NCBI GenBank assembly: GCA_002897895.1
Contig: BDSY01000041.1
Coordinates: forward strand, 1 to 64,000
DNA from: a bacterium BMS3Abin06
GTDB lineage: Bacteria; Nitrospirota; Thermodesulfovibrionia; UBA6902
Reading direction: 5' to 3'
DNA: 64,000 nt
Part shown: one piece after another, positions 48,266 to 57,072 of the stretch
How positions within the stretch are numbered: the first letter of the stretch is position 1
How the letters are laid out: each line of letters opens with the position of its first letter
The notes under the pieces: generated by a model
Databases searched by the model: none
Seen by the model: only the letters and a program-made list of their open reading frames with translations
Told to the model about the DNA's origin: nothing
Translations under genes and position numbers: made by a program

Positions 48266-48811
48266 ATGAAAGAAGACCTGAACCTGATTGAAAAATATCT
48301 CGCAGGCAATGAAGAGGCGGTCGAGATGCTTGTAATGAAATATCAGAAGATGATCTATGCCCTTGCCTGCAGAATGGTCAATGACATGGAAGAGGCAAAG
48401 GATATTACACAGAAAACATTCATTCAGGCGATAAAAAGCATTAAGGGGTTCAAAAAAAAGGCTTCTTTTAAGACATGGCTGTACAGGATAGCAGTAAATA
48501 CAAGTCTGAATCACATGAGAAAAGACGGGCATAAAGAGATAGAGCTTGATGAATCAGCTATCGGGAATCAGTCCGGTGCACTGTCTTTAATGATTAAGCG
48601 GGAAAGGGAAAATCTTATTAAAAAGAGGTTGGATGAACTTCCGAAACAGCAGAGACTCGCCATTATTCTTAGAACCTATGAGGGGCTAAGTTGTTGTGAA
48701 ACTTCACAAATAATGGGATGTTCCGAGGGCGCTGTAAAGGCGCATTATCATTTTGGTGTGAAAAAATTAAAGGAAATTTTAGAGGGGAGAAGATATGACA
48801 TACACTCATGA
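48266..48811 (+). CDS. RNA polymerase ECF-type sigma factor
   Basis: AGNEEAVEMLVMKYQKMIYALACRMVNDMEEAKDITQKTFIQAIK; sigma4 GCSEGAVKAHYHFGVKKL. Confidence 0.93.
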   Translation: MKEDLNLIEKYLAGNEEAVEMLVMKYQKMIYALACRMVNDMEEAKDITQKTFIQAIKSIKGFKKKASFKTWLYRIAVNTSLNHMRKDGHKEIELDESAIGNQSGALSLMIKRERENLIKKRLDELPKQQRLAIILRTYEGLSCCETSQIMGCSEGAVKAHYHFGVKKLKEILEGRRYDIHS

Positions 48812-49373
48812 CAGGATAAAAGAAATGCTCCCGGACTATGTAAATGGCCTTGTTTCGGAAAAGGCAGGGAAAGATATAGAAACGCATTTAAAAGAGTGTT
48901 CCGGTTGTGCAGGGGAAGTCTCTTTTATTTCAGAGCTTATAAAAGTGGAAGTGCCTGATCCGGGAGAGCTTTACTGGAAGACTCTGCCTCAAAAGATGCG
49001 GGCGATTTCTACTCAGAGGGATGAAAAGAGGTTTTCTTTCAGCTCGTTATTAAGGCCGGCCCCTGTCTTTGCAACGACCTTATTAATTGCAATCGTTATT
49101 ATATCTTCCGTTTACATAATAAATACAAAATCGAACGGGATTGACTTTTTGTTCGAGGACCCACTGGCTTTTCAGGCCATTGATATAAACGGTATTTCCG
49201 AAGAGGATTTGTCAGCCGCTATTGGAGAAACTATTAAAGAAAATACAACCGAAATATTTTACACGGAAGATTTCAGTCCACATTCCTATTTCATGGAATT
49301 TGCTTCCCTGAACTCATGGGAGCTGGAAGGCATCTATGAGGTATTAAAGGGAGAACAACAAACAGGAGGTTAA
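48795..49373 (+). CDS. Anti-sigma factor with zinc finger
   Basis: MLPDYVNGLVSEKAGKDIETHLKECSGCAGEVSF; TM segment; overlaps sigma gene. Confidence 0.85.
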   Translation: MTYTHDRIKEMLPDYVNGLVSEKAGKDIETHLKECSGCAGEVSFISELIKVEVPDPGELYWKTLPQKMRAISTQRDEKRFSFSSLLRPAPVFATTLLIAIVIISSVYIINTKSNGIDFLFEDPLAFQAIDINGISEEDLSAAIGETIKENTTEIFYTEDFSPHSYFMEFASLNSWELEGIYEVLKGEQQTGG

Positions 49374-49375
49374 AA

Positions 49376-49942
49376 ATGAAAAAAAACATAATTAAAATTT
49401 TGCTGATATTCTTTCTGGCGCTCGGCTTTAGCGCTGACGGCATGGCATCGCCTGACAGGGACGACCATAACAGGCCGCCCTCAAAGGAGCAGATGGAGAG
49501 GGTCAGGAAGAGGATAGAGACCATGAGGATGTGGAAGCTCACTAAAGCCCTTGACCTTGATGAAAAGACCGCTGCCCGGCTTTTCCCGTTACTCAATAAG
49601 TATGACAAGAAGAGGGCTGAGATTGAGAGGGATATTAAAGATAATATGATGGATCTCAGAGAAGCACTGGAAGATGAAAAAGAAAGTAAACTGAGAGACC
49701 TCATTGAAAGGCTTGAGAAGAGCCACAAGGCGCTTCAGAGTTTAAATGACGAGGAAAGAACGGAATTGAAGCAGATCCTTACAGTCAGGCAGCAGGCAAA
49801 GTACCTCATCTTCCTGCAGGAGTTCAACAGGGAGATCAGGCATATAATTGCAGAGGCAAGGAAGAAACGGCCTGGGAGGTTTAGAAAGGAGAGACAGGAG
49901 CGAGATTTTCCTGATCACCCGTTCCCTCCCGAGGAACGATGA
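49376..49942 (+). CDS. Spy/CpxP-like periplasmic protein
   Basis: Signal peptide, helical charged, KALDLDEKTAARLFPLLNKYDKKRAEIERD; sigma/anti-sigma context. Confidence 0.6.
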   Translation: MKKNIIKILLIFFLALGFSADGMASPDRDDHNRPPSKEQMERVRKRIETMRMWKLTKALDLDEKTAARLFPLLNKYDKKRAEIERDIKDNMMDLREALEDEKESKLRDLIERLEKSHKALQSLNDEERTELKQILTVRQQAKYLIFLQEFNREIRHIIAEARKKRPGRFRKERQERDFPDHPFPPEER

Positions 49943-49981
49943 GATATAAAACAACAGAAGGAATCCCCTGTCATAATCGTA

Positions 49982-51487
49982 TTGAGAAAGAGTTATATGT
50001 TTAATGTAATGAGAATGACCGTTGTTTTGTTTCTCTTTTTATTGACCGCATGCGGTGGAAGTCAGAGTGGAGGTGAGAGTGGTGATACGAGTGCAACTAC
50101 AACTTCAACTGGAGGCAGTCTGACAACACTGGAGTACGAGGATTCGCCGTTCGGCTTTCATCCTGCTTTAGTCAACAGGTTCGGTTACAGTGATAATGGT
50201 TATGTAGATGCCCGGAAGATTGGTGTCAGGTGGAACAGGCCGAGTCTTTATACCTTCTGGTTTAAGGTGCAACCGGATATTAATGACCCTGCTTATCACT
50301 GGGAAGAATATGATACTCTTTACGGAAATGTTCCTGAAGGGATAAACATACTTGCAAATATTGCAACGCAGCCGCGAAGTTATGATGCAGGTTATGAAAT
50401 TCCGGGTAGTTATTTGCCTGTTGATGAGGGTAAATACACTGCCTTTGTCAAAGCCACGGTAGAACGCTATGACGGTGACGGTATCGGTGAAGAAGATTTC
50501 AACGGTGGTGTTTTCCCCAACCCCATTAAATACTGGCAGGTGGATAATGAACCGAATGCATTAACAAAAACAGGTTATGCAGGGTTGCAGCAGATAACAT
50601 ATATGGCTATCAAAGAGGCATGTTCAGATTGTCAGGTTCTCATAGGCGGGGCAACCGGGTTTCCTGATAATTTTGCAGACAATTTTTCAGTGTATGCTCA
50701 AATTCTATCTGATCTGAACGGTCAGTATGTTGATATATTCGATTTTCACTGGTACGGGTTTGCTGACGGGGATTATCACGAAAGTAAGGATGCGTGTGAC
50801 CTTGTGAGGTCGAAACTGAATGAATATGGTTTTGGGAATATCCCTGTATGGATAACCGAGATGGGCAGTCATAGCGGCACAATAACCTGGGAAGACCCCT
50901 ATAATGGTTTATATCAAACCGAAGCCCAGCAGGCAGAAGACTATTTAAAGCGTTTTATCTATCCTCTGTCTTTCGGGGTTAAAAAAATCTTCCCCGCCTT
51001 TGGATTAATTGAAGGGTTTAAACAGAATAATGGATATTTTGACCACACCGGTCTGCTATATGACGGGGAAGACCCTGATGTTGGTGATGATAAGGGCCTG
51101 GGTATTAAGAAACTCGGCTACTACAGTTACAAACTGATGACGGAAAAACTCGAAGGTTCTGATTGGGATAAGATCCGGACAATACAGGAATCCGGCAATG
51201 TTCATATCTATAAATTTACCAAAGACAATAATTCCATTTATGTTGCCTGGTGGGATTATTTTGATGAGGCGGGTTATCAAGAAGGCGATACAAAGACAAT
51301 TGCTTTTGATATTGATTTTACAGGTGATGCCTTGATTACCGATGCTGTTCCCAATGCTGTTTCAGGAGCGGTTTTAGATGAGAATAACTATCCGGATTTC
51401 TTTGAAACAGAAACCAAATCAGTAACTAACGGCCAGGTAACTATAACCCTTGGTGAAAATCCTGTGTTTGTGGAAGCAGCACAGTGA
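49982..51487 (+). CDS. Lipoprotein with glycoside-hydrolase-like (TIM-barrel) domain
   Basis: FLLTACGGS lipobox; YWQVDNEPNAL and PVWITEMG acid/base-nucleophile-like motifs. Confidence 0.65.
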   Translation: MRKSYMFNVMRMTVVLFLFLLTACGGSQSGGESGDTSATTTSTGGSLTTLEYEDSPFGFHPALVNRFGYSDNGYVDARKIGVRWNRPSLYTFWFKVQPDINDPAYHWEEYDTLYGNVPEGINILANIATQPRSYDAGYEIPGSYLPVDEGKYTAFVKATVERYDGDGIGEEDFNGGVFPNPIKYWQVDNEPNALTKTGYAGLQQITYMAIKEACSDCQVLIGGATGFPDNFADNFSVYAQILSDLNGQYVDIFDFHWYGFADGDYHESKDACDLVRSKLNEYGFGNIPVWITEMGSHSGTITWEDPYNGLYQTEAQQAEDYLKRFIYPLSFGVKKIFPAFGLIEGFKQNNGYFDHTGLLYDGEDPDVGDDKGLGIKKLGYYSYKLMTEKLEGSDWDKIRTIQESGNVHIYKFTKDNNSIYVAWWDYFDEAGYQEGDTKTIAFDIDFTGDALITDAVPNAVSGAVLDENNYPDFFETETKSVTNGQVTITLGENPVFVEAAQ

Positions 51488-51762
51488 AACTCAATAAGGA
51501 GAAGACACCTCAACTTTAGAAGTCAGAATAACTATGCAAGATGCTCAAGAGTTGAAGCAGCCACTTTCCCTTTGAGTGCAAAAAATTTCATAAATTGTCC
51601 CCGGCAAGTATAAACTACCGGAAAACGGCAAACAGAAATACCCACCCTAAAGAGCAAAACCGCAGGAATAACCGGTTATTTTGAGGATGTTGTGATTGAG
51701 GAGCAGCCGAAGACGACCCGAAGATGAGATGTGAGAATGGCATTTTATTTTTGGGCGGGCCC

Positions 51763-51984
51763 TTAGGCTGCAATTAATTCTAATTTCTCTTTTGTCTCAG
51801 CAGGAAGGCGTATAGGTGCAAAATAATCTGAAGGATACAAATAATCTTCCCCGGATTCATCTATAACTCGTATCTGATGATGTTTTTCTGCTGCCTTATC
51901 CACTAATACTTCATATATCTTCTTAGTCTCTAATGATGCTTTATATCCACGATTGTTTACACAAACCATAAAATGTTTTTTCAT
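51763..51984 (-). CDS. Small hypothetical protein
   Basis: 73-aa ORF MKKHFMVCVNNRGYKASLETKKIYEVLVDKAAEKHHQIRVIDESGEDYLYPSDYF with RBS. Confidence 0.65.
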   Translation of the reverse strand: MKKHFMVCVNNRGYKASLETKKIYEVLVDKAAEKHHQIRVIDESGEDYLYPSDYFAPIRLPAETKEKLELIAA

Positions 51985-52260
51985 AAGCTCTCCTTCAAAT
52001 TCTTAATTCCATGTCTAACAGCAATTCTTTCTACTTCCCTTATTTTTCCGACTACCTTGAAGTACATATTTAATTTTAACAGATTTCATAAGAATATCAT
52101 AAATACAGGACAATTCACTATGGAGCAAATTATTTATAGCTGCTATCCCGGTTCTCTACAGGTCCCTAATGCCTGTTCAATATCCTGCTTATGCTCATTC
52201 TTTCCTTTCTAAACCCTGACAGTTGGTCTGCCAAAAATTTCATAAATTCCTTTACATCGT

Positions 52261-52403
52261 GAGGCTCTTGCAAAAGTCCCTGCAAAAAGACCTGTGCCGT
52301 CATACCCGTGGAAACGGGTATCCAGAAGTCTTTGTTTTTTAAAGAAACTGGATTCCCGATTACTAACTCGGGAATGACAAAACAAGACTTTTGCAAGAGC
52401 CTC
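52261..52403. mobile_element. MITE family C, copy 2 (143 bp)
   Basis: Perfect GAGGCTCTTGCAAAAGTC termini; flanked by ATCGT direct repeat. Confidence 0.92.
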
Positions 52404-52947
52404 ATCGTAAGAAAACAATAATTGTATCTCTTTACTGCGAGTAAACCCCTGAAATTTTCCGATCCAATTTTTCAACGTATAATGCTCTTGAATTAAACAG
52501 TAAGGGTAACTGCTCAGGTCTCCCTCTTTGGCAAAGAGGGGATAAAGAAAATATACCGGAGTAGATACCATTAGCTTAAAAATACACCGGAGAATTTCCT
52601 TGCTGCTGCATAGAAAAAAATACGTTACCGAATTTATGAACCGGGGTCCTTAGGTGAATAATGTCTTACTTTTATTTCAGCTTTAAGATTATCACAAGCC
52701 GTATTCCAGCCTGATGCTTTTTTACCAGAAGCGCATCAAAACGAGTCTTTATGTCTGGTGGAATATTCATGAATGGTATTATCCAACATGATAGATAACA
52801 TTACAAATATGGTGTTATCCAGCATGTCTTGGGATTTCTACTAATAAAATCCCAAAAAAAAATAGCAATATAAATTGTAAGTTACAATGCTGATCTGGTA
52901 TTATCTGAAAAATCACATACGCACGTTAGATGATAACTAAGGAGACA

Positions 52948-53126
52948 CATGAGAACACCAAGAGTCAATGATAGTATTCCAGTTTTTATTATGACTGAGT
53001 TTAGAAATCTGATTAATGACGGATGCATCTGTTAAGCTCTTTGATAAGACTATTGAAGAAATGGTTGAACACTTTGATGCAAAAAGATTATTCAAAATTA
53101 AAGATAAAAAAATAATGAATATTTAA
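52948..53126 (+). pseudogene. Frameshifted small ORF
   Basis: MRTPRVNDSIPVFIMTEFRNLIND then, in another frame, DASVKLFDKTIEEMVEHFDAKRLFKIKDKKIMNI*. Confidence 0.55.
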
Positions 53127-53246
53127 CCAAACAAGGGTATGCGTGCCAGCAGTCCTCTTTTTGGTTTTGGATGGTTTTATGTTTGCAAACATCTTTTTGC
53201 ATTTCAAAATCCTTTCGGGCACGCAACCCTTAGTTCGGCGATACAT
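53121..53246 (+). other. Degenerate attC-like (integron cassette) hairpin
   Basis: Arms CCAAAC-AAGGGTATGCGTGCC / GGCACGCA-ACCCTTAGTTCGG with single-base bulges; left box ATTTAAC fits RYYYAAC. Confidence 0.4.
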
Positions 53247-53258
53247 CAAAAAAGGAGA

Positions 53259-53636
53259 ATGATGAGAAAGATAATTATTCTATTAATAGCTATTTCGACT
53301 ATTTCGATTTATCAAGCTTATGCTAATGACAGAGACCTTGATAAGCAACTTAGAAACAAATGGAATTTAATGATTACATATTTAAAGGAAGGCAATAAAG
53401 AGAAAGCATTAGAACTAATAGATCCCTTCACAAGGAAAGACTATGCAGTAATGTTTGAAGCACTAAAAGACCAAATGCCACAAATAGTTTCTACTCCAGT
53501 TGATTTTAAGCTTATAGAAATTCGGGATAATTTTGCAAAATACGAATTAATAACTAAAGAAAAGGGGATTCTATATTCATATGAGGTGATATTTTTTGAA
53601 AGAATAAAAGGACAATGGTTTATTTCAGAATTTTAG
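53259..53636 (+). CDS. Exported hypothetical protein
   Basis: MMRKIIILLIAISTISIYQAYA signal peptide, RBS aaaggag; ORF open from 53139. Confidence 0.7.
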   Translation: MMRKIIILLIAISTISIYQAYANDRDLDKQLRNKWNLMITYLKEGNKEKALELIDPFTRKDYAVMFEALKDQMPQIVSTPVDFKLIEIRDNFAKYELITKEKGILYSYEVIFFERIKGQWFISEF

Positions 53637-53791
53637 CAATGTTTTTAATTTAATGTATCAACTCCGTGCACAATGAACGAGTGCCACCTCTCTCCATTCT
53701 TCAGGCAATGTAAATATCTGGGAGTTGAAGAAAAAAACATTGTAAAATCTCTAGGATGAAGACCTACTATTAAAAACTAAAAAGTGAAGAA

Positions 53792-53941
53792 CTCGACAGT
53801 ACCGAGTTCTGTCATTCCGGCTTGTCCGGAATCTATAACCCTTTGATTTTCCCGGATTCCCGACAAGCGGGAATGACAACTGCGTGGTCATGACGTTTTC
53901 TTTAGAATCAACATCTTAAAAGAGAACTCGGTACTCTTAAG
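53792..53941. mobile_element. MITE family B, copy 3 (150 bp)
   Basis: Near-identical to copy 2; flanking direct repeat AAGTGAAGAACT. Confidence 0.93.
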
Positions 53942-54157
53942 TGAAGAACTTGAAGACAATTTAAAAGATATTTTTCAGGAAATTACCAGCGGAAATATTC
54001 CTTGTGTGCGTAAAGTCGCAGAACTCCAGGTCTCTTGAAAAGAAATATCCCACAATAAAAAAGATTCATATTTTTAAAAAAGCATTTATAAGTGCCGACA
54101 ATAAAGGACGAGGGGAGGGCACCTCCTGTTAGTTTTACTTTAAAGAAAAAAACAACT

Positions 54158-54418
54158 TTATAATTTAGGCTTGTCCGAACACTCCGGCCAGGGTCTGCCT
54201 GTCTTTGCTCCTCTGAAGACATAAAGAACACATCTATCAACATGACAGCCAAGTTTTTCTTGCAGTCTTCGATAAAGATCTTCAGGGTCGGCGTTGATTG
54301 CTTCCTCTGGCGTGCGGATGCCGATAAGATACAATTTTTTGGCAATAGCGGGTCCAACATTGGTTAAGCTTTGAAGATTTTTTAATATAGCTTTTTTTGA
54401 TTGTTCAGACATTTTCAT
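54158..54418 (-). CDS. Helix-hairpin-helix protein (Cdd1 / pathogenicity-locus-like)
   Basis: LKNLQSLTNVGPAIAKKLYLIGIRTPEEAINADPEDLYRRLQEKLG. Confidence 0.75.
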   Translation of the reverse strand: MKMSEQSKKAILKNLQSLTNVGPAIAKKLYLIGIRTPEEAINADPEDLYRRLQEKLGCHVDRCVLYVFRGAKTGRPWPECSDKPKL

Positions 54419-54501
54419 TCAAAGATAGTCCTCCCTTAGACGTTCCATGTCAGCAAAAGGACATTGTGCCTGATCCACAGCATGATGTTAATTACAGCCC
54501 A

Positions 54502-55254
54502 TCAGGCTACAAGTCTGGCAATGTCTCTGTAAGTTACAAACACTGTGAGGATAATAAACAGCAGTATTCCAACTACACTCACCGTTTGGTGAATCTTCAG
54601 ACTCAGAGGTTTTCGCCTTAACGCCTCAATGAGAAGCATGAATAAATGTCCGCCGTCAAGGGCGGGCAGGGGAAGGAGATTAATAATGCCCAGACTGATA
54701 CTTAAAAAACCGCTAAAGTATAGCAGGCTTATAAAACCTTTGCCCGCTGCCTTGCCCGCTAATGAAGCAATCCCTAAAGGCCCTGCCAATCCTTCAGCAG
54801 TACCATTGCCTGAAAAAAGGTCAAAGAAAAATCCTGCTGTGCCGGCAAATACTTCCCATACAGTATTAGCGCTCATTGATATGGATTCGCTCAGGGGATA
54901 ATGTTTTCCGAAAACAAATACCAATATAAAAATCAAAAAGGCAAATAATATGTTAAACACAGACCCTGCCGACATTATCAGCGCACGATTGAAATATGAA
55001 GTATTAAACAAGTCAACTGACTCTCCTGCACCTTCCTTTGAAAAGCTCACAAAGCCGCCGAGCGGAAGCAGCCGGAGGGTAAACTCTGTTTCTTTATGCC
55101 GGAAGAGTGTAATTATTTTCGGGCTGAAAGGGAAGCCGATAGAAAATTCATACGCTTTTACTCCTGCCTTTCTCGCAGCAATAAAGTGGCCGAATTCATG
55201 AACCAGTACAATAATGGTGAAAGCAAAAATAAACGCAAATAAAGAAACCATCAT
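54502..55254 (-). CDS. M50 site-2 protease, RseP-like, lacking an evident PDZ domain
   Basis: VLVHEFGHFIAAR HExxH; NLLPLPALDGGHLF. Confidence 0.9.
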   Translation of the reverse strand: MMVSLFAFIFAFTIIVLVHEFGHFIAARKAGVKAYEFSIGFPFSPKIITLFRHKETEFTLRLLPLGGFVSFSKEGAGESVDLFNTSYFNRALIMSAGSVFNILFAFLIFILVFVFGKHYPLSESISMSANTVWEVFAGTAGFFFDLFSGNGTAEGLAGPLGIASLAGKAAGKGFISLLYFSGFLSISLGIINLLPLPALDGGHLFMLLIEALRRKPLSLKIHQTVSVVGILLFIILTVFVTYRDIARLVA

Positions 55255-55364
55255 ATATATCCTCCATTAAATGAATTATTTTTTTAAATGTTCTCTACGT
55301 GGCCCCTAATGCCTGTTCAATATCCGATAAAAGATCCGCACTGTCTTCAATTATTGCTGAAGAA

Positions 55365-56606
55365 TCAGCTATTCCGGAGAAAAGCTTCGAATTCACTTCT
55401 GAACTTCTTGACCATTGTCTCAATGGGCATGGCAGCGGCATATCCAAATGCACATATAGTAGAGCCTTTTATGTAACGGCATAATCGCAGGATCTGCTCA
55501 ATATCTTTTTCAGTTCCGCTTCCCGTGACTATCCTCTCAATTAAGAATTTAATCATATTTGTCCCCTCACGGCAGGGTGCGCATTGGCCGCAGGATTCAT
55601 GAGCATAGAATTTTGCCGTCTTTTGCGCAATAAGGGGAATGGAGGTATCTTCATCTAAAACAATAATACCCCCTGAGCCAAGCATGGTACCAACGGAATG
55701 AAGGGACTGGAAATCCATATCAACATCTATCTCATCATGTTTAAGGATTGGAGAGGAAAGCCCCCCCGGTATGACCGCCTTCAGACGCTTTCCGTCTTTT
55801 ATACCACCGGCAGCTTCATAAATTAGTTTTTTCAGAGACGTTCCCATTGGATACTCATAAAGTCCGGGGTTGTTGACATGCCCGCTGATCCCGAAGAGTT
55901 TTGTGCCTCCCCTTCCAAGTTTCCCGATGGCCTTGAATGCCTCAGGGCCGTTTTCAATAATAAAAGGAATAAATGAAAGGGTTGTAACATTATGGATTAC
56001 AGTTGATTCGCCGTAAAGTCCTGCTGCTGCCGGAAACGGCGGCTTCAATCTCGGACGACCGGCTTTGCCTTCGAGCGATTCTATAAGGGCGGTCTCTTCA
56101 CCGCATACATAAGCTCCTGCACCCCTGAATACATCTATGAAAAAAGAAAAACCGGAATCCATGATGTTATTTCCAAGAAAGCCTTTTGCCTGGGCCTCTT
56201 CAATTGCCTTCACGAGCGCCTTTGCCATCCGCAGGTATTCGCCCCGGATATAGATAAAGCCGTGATGTGCTCCGGTTGCACAGGCGGCAATGGTCATCCC
56301 CTCGATCAGGAGATGAGGATCAGATTCCATAATATATCTGTCCTTGAACGTGCCCGGTTCTCCTTCATCTGCATTGCAGATGAGATAGACTGTCTTTTTC
56401 CTGTATTTTGTCAGTAACTTCCACTTTGCAGCGGCAGGGAATCCCGCGCCTCCTCTTCCCCTGAGTCCCGACTCTTCAACTATTGAAGTGATCTCTTCCG
56501 GAGACAATGAAAGGGCCTTCTTAAGCGCTGCATATCCTCCGCGACCTGAATATATCTCTATTGATTGCGAATCCGGGATCTCTTTATTTTTCAGCAGGAT
56601 TTTCAT
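55365..56606 (-). CDS. NuoF-like flavoprotein subunit of NAD-dependent formate dehydrogenase
   Basis: GRGGAGFPAAAKW, CNADEGEPGTFKDR, ESCGQCAPCREGT. Confidence 0.94.
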   Translation of the reverse strand: MKILLKNKEIPDSQSIEIYSGRGGYAALKKALSLSPEEITSIVEESGLRGRGGAGFPAAAKWKLLTKYRKKTVYLICNADEGEPGTFKDRYIMESDPHLLIEGMTIAACATGAHHGFIYIRGEYLRMAKALVKAIEEAQAKGFLGNNIMDSGFSFFIDVFRGAGAYVCGEETALIESLEGKAGRPRLKPPFPAAAGLYGESTVIHNVTTLSFIPFIIENGPEAFKAIGKLGRGGTKLFGISGHVNNPGLYEYPMGTSLKKLIYEAAGGIKDGKRLKAVIPGGLSSPILKHDEIDVDMDFQSLHSVGTMLGSGGIIVLDEDTSIPLIAQKTAKFYAHESCGQCAPCREGTNMIKFLIERIVTGSGTEKDIEQILRLCRYIKGSTICAFGYAAAMPIETMVKKFRSEFEAFLRNS

Positions 56607-57072
56607 ATTCCCTTATTGAGTCGATTATCTCATCTGCTTTATTAAAATCCAGATTTTCGTAATGATCCGCATTAATCATCATTGCCGGTGCATACCCGCA
56701 TGCCCCGAGACATTCTACAGCCTCTAAGCTGAATAAGCCGTCCGGGGTTGATTCCCCCTCTCTGATACCGAGTTTTTTTGATATATAATCAAAGAGCGTC
56801 TCCTTTTCAATTAATGAGCATGAGACATTTGTGCAGACCTGAATATGATATTTGCCTCCTGGCTTTAAGTTCAGCATTGAGTAAAAACTTGCAGTACTGA
56901 ATATCCGCGCTTCCGGAAGATTTAATATTTCAGACAGATCCTCCATGTCGCTCCCGGAAATATAACCGTTTTCCTTTTGGATCAGACAAAGGGACGGCAC
57001 AAGGGCAGAGTCTCTGCATGGAAACTTTTTCATAAACCCCGCAATGGTTATTCTTGTATCTTTGTCAATCAT
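56584..57072 (-). CDS. NuoE-like 2Fe-2S subunit
   Basis: VCTNVSCSLIEKETLFDYISKKLGI, ECLGACGYAPAMMI; start MIDKDTR chosen. Confidence 0.93.
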   Translation of the reverse strand: MIDKDTRITIAGFMKKFPCRDSALVPSLCLIQKENGYISGSDMEDLSEILNLPEARIFSTASFYSMLNLKPGGKYHIQVCTNVSCSLIEKETLFDYISKKLGIREGESTPDGLFSLEAVECLGACGYAPAMMINADHYENLDFNKADEIIDSIREYENPAEK

